A stretch of DNA of 64,000 nt from Phallus indusiatus (lineage: Eukaryota > Basidiomycota > Agaricomycetes > Phallales > Phallaceae): positions 1-64,000 of the forward strand of contig JAQFWX010000038.1 of assembly GCA_027605045.1 (NCBI GenBank). The letters are read 5' to 3'. Under the pieces are notes generated by a model. The model did not search any database, was not told the origin of the DNA, and worked only from the letters and a program-made list of their open reading frames with translations. A program made the position numbers and the translations under genes. Shown here piece by piece: positions 27,346 through 39,470 of the stretch. Each line of letters begins with the position of its first letter. The first letter of the stretch is position 1.

Positions 27346-28107
27346 ACGACACAATTTAATCCTTTTGTATAAAAGGGGAACAGATATAGATCTATGAACA
27401 CATGCATACACGGTTGTAACACCGGAACTATAAGATAGCTCGCGATTTTTGGTCCCGTGCATTGACTCTTGACGAAATTTACTGATCAATCTCAGTCGAT
27501 CTGAGAGAAAGCGCTTCGTTTGTCGTCGAGATGATCTGGTCCTGCGAACGTTTATCTCGAAATGAAATCAATCAAGAGCTTTAGAAACCGTCGCGAAGAG
27601 TGTTCTCGATAAGATATGCAAAATCCTCAAATGACGACATTTGGATACGGCGTGCATTATTATTATCACTGACGACGTCGCGCCCGTAAGTACAGAGGCA
27701 AAGTACAGAGGCTAGAGCCAGGTCAAAGTGATCCTCAAACAACGTACATCCTGAAGTATGTAGTTACGACTTATTTCATTAACAAAAAAAAAGGAATTAC
27801 TAGTTTTTGTTATCTGGGTGTCCAGAGTGGAGTATTGATTGGACTACGCCGTTGCTAGTTACAGTCCCATAGTGACAAGGTCCTGGTCACACGCGTGACC
27901 TTTTGACATGTAACGTACGGTGATAGACCACCAACCTCAATATAACTTGCTCTTGACTTGCTCCACCATTCCCGTGCAGGCCACTATAACTTTCCCTTCC
28001 CTTTCTTTGTCTCGTTCATTAGGCTCCTTTTATTTGACTTCTTCTCTTTCGTATCTTTTGTCTCTTTCGTATCTTTTGTCTCTTTTGTCTTTTTTGTCTC
28101 TTTCATT
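27346..28107. other. Intergenic region and leader of the NADPH oxidase gene
   Basis: No gene seen. At about 28036-28105, just before the noxA ATG, lies an imperfect pyrimidine repeat of TCTCTTTCGTATCTTTTG units, on the non-template strand of the presumed 5' leader. Confidence 0.55.
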
Positions 28108-30285
28108 ATGGTTAACGACTTCATTCGTCGTGAAATCCTCACTTTCAGGAAGCTTGCTTTCAATGTCATCTGGCATGGTTTACATGTAATGTTTTTCGCA
28201 ATCGGCTGGTATCTCCAGGTCAGTTTTTAATTGTTTATCGAACAACGTTTATGTCATATTCACCCTCATTTGAAAAGGCAACAAACAAAAGACTTTCCGG
28301 CTTGAACACGCTCGGTTTTTCAGTATGGACGTCCCGTGGAGCTGGGCTGGTCCTAGCAGTCGACGGAACGTTGATCTTACTTCCCATGCTACGTAATATA
28401 CTCCGGCTTGTTAGACCGCGCTTGACATGGCTTTTCCCCGCCGATGAAAACATCTGGTTCCATAGACAAGTGGCCTACCAAATTGCATTTTGGGCTATGG
28501 TGAGTCGTTTCATTCTCAGTCCTAAAAACCACAATAAATAACTCTGAAAAGGTACACACTACTGCACATTATGTTAACTTCATCATGGTTGAACGCACTC
28601 GTACGTTCACTTCTGGGCAAAAACTGTCTATTGTTCTAACGCAACCCCTGCTGCAGAAATCCGTCCAGAGACTGCCATAGACATCCACTACCATCAGCCC
28701 GGAGGAATAACAGGACACTTTATGTTACTGATCATGGTATTGATGTACACAACGGCACACCAGAAGATTCGCACCCAATGTTTCGAGGCATTCTGGTATA
28801 CCCATCACCTGGCGTTTTTCTTCATGCTCGGACTTTATACTCACGCCACTGGATGTTTCGTGCGAGACTCAGCTAACCCTGATTTCACTCGCACATTCCC
28901 ATTCTACTCTACCAAACACTGTCTCGGATACGAGAGCTGGAGATGGACCATTTGGCCTGGTATACTCTACGTCGGAGAGCGTGTCTACCGGGAGGTCAGA
29001 GCTCGTCGCTCAACTCGACTCTCCAAGATTTTGGTTCACCCTAGCGGTACGTTCACTACCGTCACCATCAACAGCCCTTTCATCGCCCGACACTGACGCG
29101 ATCTCATCTCCATTCATTTTGTTTGTTAGGCGCCATGGAACTCCGTATTATTAAGCCAAGCTTCAAATATACGCCTGGCCAATGGCTGTTCATCCAAGTT
29201 CCCGAGATCTCTCAATTCCAGTGGCACCCCGTAAGTGACCTCGCATTTCTTATCATTTCAGGAACAATCAGTCAATTAAACACCACCCTGTGTAGTTCAC
29301 TATCACCTCAGCCCCTAATGACCCATATGTTTCCGTCCATATTCGTCAAGTCGGTGATTGGACTCAGGCATTGGGTGAACGAATCGGTGCAGGTCCATCT
29401 GTAGTTGCTGCGTTGACCAAGGATGCCATGAAAGGAACTGAGAAGGCGGGTAGCGTATCCGCGATTCGAGGAGATTTCGTCGAGGTTGAGCAAACTGTAT
29501 CTCTCCCGCAAGTTAGAATTGATGGTCCGTATGGTGCACCAGCGGAAGATGTGTTTGGTTCAGAAATTGCTGTTCTCGTTGGTGCTGGTATTGGTGAGAA
29601 GGCTTTCTTTTCTTTTTCTTTTCACCGCAAAATTTCTGGGTTGTTAACCGTTGCATGTAGGGGTCACGCCTTTTGCCTCAATTCTGAAACATATATGGTA
29701 TCAACAACGCAAGGGCTCGATTGGAATTTTACGCCGTGTAGAATTCTTTTGGATTTGTCGTGATGCCCCATCTTTTGGTTGGTTCCAAGATCTCCTTCAA
29801 GAAATTGAAGCCTCTCAGACAGATCGTAAGTGGAAATCAGTTAATTTCCTGATTATAACTCATCGTCATTTTTGTTTGACTAAACAGCCAACTTTTTGCG
29901 CATCAATATTTATCTTACGCAAAAACTGTCTGATGATATGATTTGGAATGTCGTTATCAATGACACCGGAGTTGATTACGATCCCTTGACGCTCTTGCGC
30001 AGTAAGACGATCTACGGACGACCAAACTGGTCAAGCATTTACGGTCGTCTCCGGACTGCTATCGAGGTCGGAAACTATTTACCAGGTCATAATTCAGCGC
30101 TTAGAACCCGAGTTGCTACGTACTTCTGCGGAGTGAGCAAAAGATACTTTTCGCGTCGTTGTTGGGTAATGTGCTGATATAATCTTATTTTTCAGCCTAG
30201 TGCATTGGGAAAGGCCGTTCAAGAAGCCTCCAAAGCAGCAAACTCTGCCACCGTCAAGTTCACTTTTGCGAAGGAACATTTCTGA
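28108..30285 (+). CDS. noxA: NADPH oxidase catalytic subunit (NoxA type), 556 aa
   Basis: Membrane flavocytochrome that passes electrons from NADPH through FAD and two haems to oxygen, producing superoxide; in fungi it controls hyphal differentiation and fruiting. Nine exons: 28108-28218, 28278-28499, 28552-28600, 28657-29046, 29130-29230, 29296-29593, 29661-29825, 29888-30132 and 30196-30285. Haem-ligand His pairs fall in WFHRQVAYQ/VHTTAHYV and FWYTHHLAFF/YTHATG. The FAD site is HPFTITSAPNDPYVSVHIR; the NADPH sites are GPYGAP and VGAGIGVTPFASIL. The C-terminus ends FAKEHF as in other gp91phox-like proteins. There is no N-terminal EF-hand, so it is not a NoxC/Nox5 type. Confidence 0.94.
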
Positions 30286-30810
30286 AAAAGTGCGAAGGCA
30301 TAACAAGATATATGTGCATTCAAGTAATTATTAAATGTATCTATAGGTACCGTTAGTTGCCATTACCACCACTCAATATGTAGATGTCATGTAGATGTTA
30401 CATACACATCGATTGCATAGTTTACCTGTTTTTTTAAATCGGCGTGATTGTTGAGTTTTCACAAGAACTTATCGTTGTGAATTGTTCTTGATGGGAATTT
30501 CCGGTCACAGTTGTCACCGCTCGGCAACAAACTTCCTACTTTACTCTTGGGAATATTCCTAATCCCATTGCATGACCTGATGATTCAAACCGAGGCTGTT
30601 ATGGTCATACACGACGTTTCTCGACCATGGAAATTGTTTTTCTAACTATCTGAATTACTCCTGCTTAGTCGCTCCTTGCTGCTCTTTTGGTCATCGCTCA
30701 CCGTGTTTCACACCATTCGACATTACATAAATGATGTAACTCGGAGTCGAAGCGTTTTTACTCTTAAAGTTGTCTTCTAGGGCCCCACGTTTGAAAGAAC
30801 AACTTGTACA
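30286..30810. other. Intergenic region
   Basis: 3' flank of noxA and 5' flank of the dehydrogenase pseudogene; no gene seen. Confidence 0.5.
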
Positions 30811-32212
30811 ATGGGCAAGTTTGACAGGATACAGTACATCAAAGATCAGTGCTTCTCAAAGCCACCGGCTATATCTTCTTTCGCTCAGGATCTTTCCGGT
30901 AGAACGATCGTTATAATCGGGGCCAATGTAGGCTTAGGATACGAGACTGCCAAACATTTTGTGTCATTGAAACCAGCTCGAGTCATCTTGGGTTGTCGGA
31001 CTAAGGAGAAGACCGAAACAGCTGCCAAGGGTCAGCACTTGTTTTCCTGTCACGACCTTGATTGAAGAATGTTGGTCTAATCACTATCGATTTTTTTGTC
31101 AGAGATTCAAGAATTTGCTTCTTCTGGAACTGTTGTAGAACCTTGGATTGTTGACTTGACAGACTTCAAGACTGTTTCGGATTTCGCGAATAGATATGAG
31201 AAAGAGGGTAATGGTCGACTGGATATTCTTATTATGAACGCTGGTGTCAACGTGGCCGGAAAATACTCGAAAGACGAATCGAGATGGGAAAAATCGTACG
31301 CTCAAGTCTTATTGTCTGCTTATTGTAGTCCCGAGTAAACTAGTAACCCGTGTCTTTCAGTATCAAAGTGAACCACCTCAGCACGTAGCTGTTTACACTT
31401 CTTCTGCTTTCATATGTCAAAAAGACACCGTTCTCCCGTCCAACACCTTGCATTGTTATCATAGGCAGTGAGACACATTTATTTCGTCACACTCTCAAAG
31501 CAAGCTTGGAAGTCGAATATCTGGAAGCGCTGAACGAGGACAGCTCGAGCGGGTAAGTTGCGTGAACAAAAAACGAAGCTTGGTTTGTTGTATCTCATGT
31601 ACTTGCAGAACCATGTCGCAGCGGTATTTCCACACAAAATGTAATCGATTTCACTCATACAAAGATTTAACCGCTAAAACATCAACACTTCAGTATTTAA
31701 TCTTCTCTTCGCGCGTGCTCTAGCCGCACGTTTACCTTCTCCTTCTCCAAAGAGCCGTAACCCGGTTGTTACGGTCGTAAACCCGGGGTGGTGCAAAACG
31801 CAGTTGACTCGGGATCAGACGTTTGTTACGAAGGTAATCTTTTTGTCATAAACCTTTTGCAATAACTCAATTTGATATACTCAATGCGTGAAAAGTGTTT
31901 GTTGGGGATGGCTAGCATTCTTAGGCGGTCTGCCGAAGAAGGAATCGGATGATAGTATGGTTCGCTCTTTCCCACTCGGATAACACGTTGCATGGGCGTT
32001 ATACTAATAACTATCGTGTTGATGAAGAAAGCGATTATTCGTTAAGCCCTGAGGGTAAAGAAGTGGAGGGTCGCATCTGGGTATGTTGGCCAATGTCGGA
32101 GGTCATCGCTGATGCAAACGGTTTCTTATCTTAGAACGAAACAATTGCAATATTGGAAAAGGTTGATACTCGGGTGACGAAAATAGTCGAGGAAGAGTTG
32201 GCTAATCATTGA
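30811..32212 (+). pseudogene. Short-chain dehydrogenase/reductase with a nonsense codon and a frameshift
   Basis: NAD(P)-dependent oxidoreductase of the retinol-dehydrogenase-like branch. Exon-like segments: 30811-31030, 31103-31295, 31361-31552, 31609-31640, 31694-31833, 31896-32080 and 32135-32212. Motifs present: the cofactor fold IVIIGANVGLGYETAKHF, LDILIMNAGVN, the catalytic Ser region VIIGSETH and the Tyr-Lys pair in YFHTK. Two lesions: an in-frame TAG at 31386-31388 in the helix after KVNHLST, and loss of frame near 31945, where LRRSAEEG and the following MIVWFAL are in different frames. The flanking exons still splice well, so inactivation is recent or the sequence contains errors. 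Confidence 0.75.
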
Positions 32213-33834
32213 GAAAGAATAGGTCTGTGGGTATGCATTTCTTGTTCATGTTTAATTCAAGCAGACTGTTTCGTGCCGCTAGGGAACATCATTCTTATTT
32301 TATGCATGCCATTTTATGTTGTCATTTCAAAAAAAAGATTTATATATATTGGAACTACCACGGTGAACCACAAACCATGACGTTTCTTTCTTCTACGCGA
32401 CCCCATCCCCCATTAGTCTCAAAACCTTTGAGCAATCAATCAATGGTTGTTATACTCTTTCTCGAATTTGAAACGATGCAAGGGCAAAATACCAATGCAT
32501 CAACGTCAGTTTGTGATCCATACTGTGACGTGTGTGTGGCTGTCCTCCATTTAGACAATGCTTAAAGTTAAGGTTCAAGATTTTTTTTGCACACTGTCCG
32601 GTCTCAGCCGCAAGCAGATAAAGCTTTGGGAAAAACCTGCTCTTCAAATATCTTGGTATTTCCTTGATAACTGTCAAACAAAATGAAGAAGCTCTATTTG
32701 CCGTTAGAGCTTTTGAAGAAGCGTGGCCATCAAATAGCTAAGGACTCGGGCCGAAGAAGTATCAAGACAGCTGAAAGGTCCTTGCACAATGAATGCTTGA
32801 GTTTGCCGTGATACGCGGATGTGGTTCCGGGCAGAAAATTGACGCACATGGAGACGTCAACGCGGTGGCTTGATCAAATATCTATATTAAACACAGTGCA
32901 AAAACGAGGCACACACTCGGATTGGATTTAAAGACGAGAGGGTGCTAGCTCAAATTGTACGTTGGGCACATGCTTCCAAGCATCGGTATCATAATGTACT
33001 GAATTTCACAGAACTGAACCAAGTTCGAAGCGGAGACACCTTCATAGACACAATGGCAGGGAAGTCTCGGACGAATTTAGATGATATAATTTCATTCGAG
33101 GGAAAACCAGCAAAGAAAACTTGAGGCTCGCTTGACATAAAGGGTTCCTGTCTGCATGGGGAAACCGGCTCTTGAAGGAGGAGGTTAGTCGGGGACGTAT
33201 ATGCGACGGTACGACTGCATCGTGACCACACCGCCACTCGGTGGAATGTATCAGTAGCCCCGTATCTGATCTTCTGATATCCTCACTTGATGCCTTTTTT
33301 TGTATGTCGATGGTCTAATTATATAACAAGTGATTTTCTTCAAGTCACGCACGTTTTCCTGGTGTCGCGGTTGGGGAGTGAGGAACTCAAAGGGAGGTTC
33401 TATCCCATTGATCTCGCAAAAAAAAACGTTAAAAGTGAAATTTTCTCTTAATGGAGGTTCATGAATCATTGATGGGCTCATCAGGACAACAAAGTTGCAT
33501 CAATGGCATCCGGACTCCGGACTTAACATTATTGCGAGGCTCGCTCCGCCCACATGCATTCCCTTTTGGGCTTTATTGCAAAAGATGTCGATTGAGTTAA
33601 TACTGCATCAATGTTCGCCCGTCCAATTGAACGTGTACAAAGCTTTTATCATAGAAGTGCTCAAGCCCCAACTCGCTTGATGCACAGATATCATGTTCGC
33701 TCATGGCGTAGGGCCGGTGATGCCGGATGGTAACGTTGTACTCCACCTTCATCAAGACTCGATATGGTTTTACCGAGTATATAATTATGGACGTTCATTT
33801 GGGGCTTCAAATCCAAATCGTGTTCTCATCTAAG
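32213..33834. other. Intergenic region
   Basis: 1.6 kb between the dehydrogenase pseudogene and the synthase gene. Only short open frames without recognisable domains were seen. Confidence 0.45.
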
Positions 33835-35916
33835 ATGAATAGCATCTATTCAACGCAGCTTCTTCCTACGGCTGAGACTCACCAGTCGTCTTTAACGGGT
33901 TATCTCGATGGAATATGGAACGCAGTATCAGAGAAAATGACAAACGTCGCATCGTATTCTTTTCCCAACTTGGCCCAGTCCATTATTCTTCAGTATTAAC
34001 ATTAACTTTCATTGTCTCATAAATATAACTAATGACGCTTCTTCCAAAAGGTCATTGAAGGGTCTGAAGATCGGTGAACTTAGAATTGTCACATCAGCTC
34101 AGGATGTTTTTACATTTGGAGACGCGGGGCACGGCTCTCCCCTCAAGGCCGAACTGCGAATAAAGCGTCAATCATTTTGGACAAGAATATTGTTATCAGA
34201 TGATCTTGGGTTTTCTGAAGCATATATGTGTGGAGATGGTGGGATCATTCGCTTTGTTTCTATCTAAACTCTAAGAGCCCTTTTCATTAGTTGACTGCGA
34301 CGATGTTTCGACCTTTCTCAAGGTATGTAAACGACCGAAAAAATGCGCATTGAATGGTTATAACCTGAGCGTGTAGATTATAATACTGAATGGGCAGCAT
34401 ATAAAATCACGATCGGGAGCTAGCTCGCTTCTCGCCATCCCACGACTCCTCACTGTGGCCCGCTTTACAGATGACCCCTTGACTGCAAGAGCGAATATTT
34501 CGGCACACTACGATATTGATAATGAAATGTGAAGCTCTTTTCATTACTTTAAATTCGATTCAATTTTAACAATTAAAACAGGTTTTCTGCTTTCCTTAGC
34601 CCGGACATGAATTATTCCAGCGCTATATTTCGAGATTATAATGAAGATCTTCGAGATGACAATTCGTACAAGTTGGAGACTCTAGAGGAAGGGCAGATCA
34701 GAAAAATGAAGTATGATTGATTAAACTTATCCGCTTTCCTTTCTAGATAAAACATTGAATTCACAGGAACATAATATACCAAGCGCGCATACAAGCTGGT
34801 GATCGAGTGTTAGAGATAGGTCAGACATACTGTTGCTGTAAAACGTTAATTTTCTCAGAATTATCCAGGGACTGGTTGGGGATCCTTTGCCATATTAGCT
34901 GTTCAGATAACAGGTTGCACAATCCAAACTTTGACGCTGTCGTCCGAACAAAAGGCATTGGCTGAAGAGCATATCAAAGCGGCTGGATTGTCAGATAAGA
35001 TAACAGTGCATTTGATGGACTACAGAGATTTGAGAAGACGTATTGAATGGAAAAATTATTTTGATCGATTTATTAGCATCGAAATGATGGAGCACGTGGG
35101 AAAGTCTTTCTTTCAGACATATTGGGAAATTGTAGATTGGGCGTTGAAAGAAGATGTCGGGATTGGATGTGTCCAAGTTACTACGCTGCCTGAAGCAAGT
35201 ACGTCATCCGTTATCAAGGTTATCATTTACGTGCTTAAGGCCTGACTATTATTAAGGAGTTGACAGGTATGATCGTGGGGTTGACTTCATACGGAAATGG
35301 GTACGTGTGAATTGTTCACTGTACTACTAGTATTAGCTCACCTTCATGGTGCATCTCGCCTTGATCATCAGAGTATGTATTTCCAGTCTTAAGTATCAAC
35401 TTTTCATAATAATAAACTATTTTACAGTATTCCCCGGATGTTATATTCCCAACTTGACGCACTTAATCTCGACGATGACGTTGGGTACGCAAGGCAGGCT
35501 TACAACCGATTCCGTTTGGAATATTAGCTCTCATTATTCGCGCACATTACGAGAATGGAGGCGCAATTTTTTGTCTAACTTTGAAAGGATAATTGCTCCA
35601 GCATTAAGAGCTCGTTATAATCTTTCGGATTATGACCTTGAGATATTTCGCAGAAAATGGTGTTGTGAGTCGTTCCGTCTTTGTGTTAAATGGCGTCTCT
35701 TACTTTACCGAGAACAGATTATTTGTAGGTCATCGCGTTTATTTGATATTAAATATGGGCGTGATCTGGGTTTACAGCGAGTACTCGGAAGCCGGGTTTT
35801 CGACGAGAAGGCTCGGTGCTCATATTATCTTGTTCACACGGGAAGGAAATCCAACTTTCGAATGTACCTGGAATGACTACAAAAAGATTGATGGGATTGG
35901 AAGTGATGAAGAGTAG
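33835..35916 (+). CDS. Cyclopropane-fatty-acyl-phospholipid synthase-like methyltransferase, 490 aa
   Basis: SAM-dependent enzyme of the CFA/mycolic-acid-modifying family; it would methylate or cyclopropanate unsaturated acyl chains of phospholipids. Eleven exons: 33835-33992, 34051-34238, 34291-34322, 34377-34528, 34582-34710, 34767-34819, 34869-35198, 35257-35304, 35428-35664, 35718-35724 and 35778-35916. Landmarks: ANISAHYDIDNEMFSAFLSP, the SAM loop RVLEIGTGWGSFAI, SIEMMEHVGK, VDFIRKW, FPGCYIPN and the C-terminal YYFEYSEAGFSTR. The 7-nt exon 10 supplies YY and part of F in that last motif. The start at 33835 matches the ATG of the broken paralogue at 36710; an upstream in-frame ATG at 33787 is less likely. 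Confidence 0.87.
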
Positions 35917-36709
35917 TTTATAATACCCACAGGACATAATGACTTCCTTCTTTCGTTTCTGGTCCAAATGAACTTCCCATTTCTGACTCAGACGAAACTC
36001 GTCTGGTCATTTTGGAGGGAGAAGCATTTATGAATATAATTTTCTTTGTATAAATACAGCATATACGAGTATGTAATGGCACACCTTGACTGTTTTTTTT
36101 TTTTTGGTGGAGCTTCGGACTGTCAGGTTTGGCGAGAATCAGCCATGTCCTGTCAGTCTAACCAAATGCAAGGCCGAGGGCCTTGCGTTTTAATGGGAAT
36201 CATAGGCATAATACATAGGATCATAAAAGGTACCGCATGTTTTCTCACCGAGAAGAAATGCTTTACGCACACCTTTAAAGGTAGTGTGGGACTCATCCGG
36301 CCGGGCACACCTTGACTGGGTGAAAGTCGTTTTCAGACTGAATCCTAGCGATCTCCTGGAAAGAATAATTTCAACGCCTGGAATCCATTGCCATTTGAAG
36401 GAATAACAGTTAGGGCCAGTTGGTGACTTCAGTTCAGAAATGCGAAAGACCCGGCATATATGGACGTACAAGGAGCTCGTGTACTTGCACAGAGATATAT
36501 AGTGGAATAGCTGGAATAGCCAACATTTATGAATAGAATTATGAGATACACTATGAAATAACGTACGAACAAGATAACTTGTGCTTGAAGTGGAATAAGG
36601 CATCGACGGAATACAGCTCATTGACAATAATAATACGTAACATTCATATCCAAACTACTGAATTTATATATAACTCGCACCGTTGTGGGTTGAGATGACC
36701 ACTTTTGTA
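35917..36709. other. Intergenic region
   Basis: Spacer between the intact synthase gene and its broken copy; no gene seen. Confidence 0.5.
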
Positions 36710-37221
36710 ATGAGTAATATCTGCTCAATCCAATTTTTTCCTACCGCTGCAACACACGATCCATCTTTCACTAACCATCTGGATGACTTGTGGAATGAAA
36801 CGTCCGAGAAGTCGACGGGCGTTCCTTCTTATCTCTTCTCTAAATTAGGGTTATTCATAGTTCTTAGGTGTGAAGTTTTGTCTGAAGAACATGACCGATA
36901 ATCATGCCCCATATCCGCGTTTTCTTTAGGGCTATAGAGGGCCTATAATTTGGGGAACTCCGCATCATCACACCAGAGGAGGAAGAGTTGACATTCGGCA
37001 GCGCCGATAAAAACATTTTTTTGCCTTTGAAAGCTGAACTTCGAATAAATCGCGTTTTATTCTGGACCAGAGTGCTCCTGTTCACAGATCTCGGCTTTGA
37101 GGAAGCATATATGCACGGTGATGGTGTGTTTTCATACACTCAACTTCCGAAGTCAATTATCCTGAATCACTGCCCGATGCCATGATAGTAGACTGAGACG
37201 ATATTTCAACGTTTCTTAATG
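36710..37221 (+). pseudogene. N-terminal part of a second CFA-synthase-like gene
   Basis: Tandem degenerate paralogue of the gene at 33835-35916. It keeps the start (MSNICSIQFFPTAATHD against MNSIYSTQLLPTAETHQ), the first intron position, and the stretch PLKAELRI...FWTR...DLGFEEAYMHGD. An in-frame TAA at 36946-36948 replaces the conserved Lys-Ile. Homology continues through the third exon and stops at the 25-kb insertion; the bases 37214-37221 are the left copy of its target-site duplication. Confidence 0.82.
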
Positions 37222-37315
37222 CACTTCAGGTGACCTACACAATACCCAAAAGCATAAACATGGTAAGGTGATAGTCGTACCTAAATGGTACGGACAATAG
37301 ATGACTGTCCGTGGC
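37222..37315 (+). repeat. Left terminal inverted repeat of the 25-kb element
   Basis: Matches the reverse complement of 62386-62482 with roughly 85% identity by eye. Shared blocks include TACCCAAAAGCATAAACATG, ATAGTCGTACCTAA and CGGACAATAGATGAC. Confidence 0.85.
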
Positions 37316-37560
37316 ATTTTAAGGTAGTGCCCAGCGCCCCAGGACACTATGTATATACTGAAAAAAATAAATTTTATTCCCAATGCCCGGAGGGCACTAT
37401 TAGTGTGTAAACAGCGCCCTAATCTAAATATAGTGCCCTTGAATGTAAGCCGGACGATGTGTATCGCCCTAGGCATCATAGCACGTCCTGGTACTGCCCG
37501 GCGTGTATAGATAGTGTCCGCTTCTGAGAATGACTTTCAGATATTGCCCTATACATATGT
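37316..37560. repeat. Left subterminal motif zone
   Basis: Contains many copies of TAGTGCCC, TAGTGTCC and their complements at irregular spacing. This mirrors the zone at the other end of the element and suggests clustered transposase-binding sites. Confidence 0.55.
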
Positions 37561-37752
37561 GTACCTATTAACTTGATATTTTTTCTAACCTTTGTATAAT
37601 TTAATCAATGTAATATAATTATGATGGCCTTGAATAGAATATAATGGCATTCGAGTTGTCTAAGGCCTTATCACTCAAGTAAGAACAATGCACGAACTAA
37701 ATCAATTGAATGTACTTGGATAGTTTGTATATAAAATATGCTACTAAGTAAT

Positions 37753-38303
37753 TTACATACTCCGGAGCCGCTTTGTTATATGATTGTCTTCAAAGCTATT
37801 GTCTTGATCAGCAGCTTCTAATCTCCCAAACTCAATGCTTTGCCCTGACTCCATGATCTCAATAGCCTCTACTAGCCCCTCGTCCTCCATAAACTCAAGT
37901 TCAGTACCTTCATTACTATCAATTTCATCATCCTGATTATTCCTTAAACTATCCCACGTTGGTTCAATTTCAGATGGCTGTCTAGCTAGCACTTCCTCCC
38001 CATTCGAGTCGAACAGATGAGCCTGGTTTCCCCATGTTTCCATGGGTACTATAGCAGCAGTGTCAATACTCCAAATTGTTTTCAAATCCAAAATTTCAGA
38101 TCGTCGTTGTTTAATACAATAAACGATTCCTTCTGATTCTGTGTAATTTTGAATAAATAACAAAAGAAAAGATTAAAGCAATATACCTTTATATTTCTTG
38201 AGGACACAATTTAAAACTTCTAGCTCTTCACGGACCCAGGTTTTCAGGTTACAGAGTTCACGCTCGACCCTAGTCTTCTCTTCTTCTGCTCTGCCTCTGT
38301 TTA
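37753..38303 (-). CDS. C-terminal fragment of an unknown acidic protein
   Basis: Two minus-strand exons, 38188-38303 (open at its 5' end) and 37753-38138, separated by a GTATAT...ACAG intron. The first encodes a basic/acidic helix (EEEKTRVERELCNLKTWVRE), the second an Asp/Glu-rich tail ending RLRSM. The upstream part is cut off by an inverted-repeat sequence beginning at 38304. Its position some 500 bp inside the left end makes it a candidate remnant of the 25-kb element's own protein. No domain is recognised. Confidence 0.45.
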
Positions 38304-38460
38304 CAGCCGTTTGCAGACTAGTTTGCACTCCGACAAGTCGCGTGTCGGATGCTCAAAAAATAGGGTCGAAAGACCGGGTTTTCCTGGCTGAACTGCTGAT
38401 TGTAAATTAGGAGTATATTAGTAGAAAATGTTTCTAAGATGTATTTCGATTTTTTGAATA
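38304..38460 (+). repeat. Diverged copy of the Tc1-like element's terminal repeat
   Basis: Starts after a TA dinucleotide with CAGCCGTTTGCAGACTAG and follows the inverted repeat at 53204-53433 (CAGCAGTTTGCAGACTCG) through the TAGGG(T)TCGAAAGACCGGG block, then diverges. It is an older relative inserted into the gene at 37753-38303. No matching right end is found nearby. Confidence 0.6.
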
Positions 38461-38625
38461 CAAAAAATTATGATATTTGAGTGATCTGAAAAAAACCGGG
38501 TTCTCTGACTTTATGAGCTTTTTGGGACTGAAGGTACTAGGTGGGAAAATTGAGCCGTTGTTTCCGAGTTCTTTATGGCTCAGCGGTTAAATTGCTGCTT
38601 CACTCGATTATTGTTTGGTTGTGGG

Positions 38626-38936
38626 AAACGGAGAGTGAAAGTAAAATATGGAAATGATAAATAAAATAGAAACGAAATGATGCCGATGATAATAAATAAG
38701 AAAATGAGAGATGGCGGTAGCGTACCCTGACACCAGGCGCCCAAACCGAACCTAAGCGACGTGATGTCACGGGCATCACGCCGGGTACGAGCGCGCGAGC
38801 AGAGAAAGTGAAATAGAGACAGAACAAGGAAACGGAGAGTGAAGGTAAAATATGGAAATGATAAATAAAATAGAAACGAAACGATGCCGATGATAATAAA
38901 TAAGAAAATGAGAGACGGTGGTAGCGTACCCTGACA
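38626..38936 (-). repeat. Truncated, partly duplicated LTR-like repeat
   Basis: Two overlapping pieces of the 400-bp family also seen at 42219-42617, both in minus orientation and each ending ACCCTGACA (near 38733 and at 38936). The TGTTAGGG end is missing. Probably the product of recombination between nested copies. Confidence 0.65.
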
Positions 38937-39070
38937 ACCTCGGGATCTGATTTTGAAGCGACACATGCTCAAAATAAGGCCAAGGTTCTGAAACAAAGTC
39001 AACGTATGTGGTCCAATATCGGTACTGAGGAGGAGATTGAAGAACAGGACCTAGCTGAATATGAGGCGGA

Positions 39071-39470
39071 TGTCAGGGTACGCTACCACGTCCCCTCATT
39101 TTTCCTCATTTATTATCATCGGTATATATTCCCCTCTACTTTATTTATATTTCCCATATATTATCTCCACCCTCCGTTTGCTCCCTCTGTCTCTATTCCA
39201 CTTTCTCTACTTGCGCGCGTCGCGCGCTCGTACCCGGCGTGACGCCGTAGGTGTCACGTCGCTTATGTTCGGTTTGGGCGTCTGGCACTTAGCTGTGTCA
39301 GGGCCGCACGCCGCGCTATCGTTTTTCATGTATATAGTCGCTATCCCTAGAGTGAGGGTCCCTAAGCTTGTTCTCTTAGGATCCCCTCCCTCTAGGTGAG
39401 TAGTTAGTTCTCCCCCAATATAATTACCTTAGGATCCCCTCCCTCTAGTCTGAGCTGAGTAGCCCTAACA
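39071..39470 (+). repeat. LTR-like insertion A (400 bp)
   Basis: Runs from TGTCAGGGTACGCTAC to GAGTAGCCCTAACA with 5-bp duplications GCGGA on both sides. It interrupts an exon whose frame is restored on removal. TG...CA ends plus a 5-bp duplication indicate a solo LTR. Confidence 0.85.

Noticed and set aside
35199..35780. CFA-synthase gene as a pseudogene
   Set aside because: Apparent frame losses disappear with the acceptor at 35256, the donor at 35305 and the 7-nt exon at 35718-35724; total length divides by three.
23317..35916. A secondary-metabolite or catabolic gene cluster
   Set aside because: Galactosidase, dioxygenase, NoxA, dehydrogenase and lipid methyltransferase share no pathway and no backbone enzyme is present.
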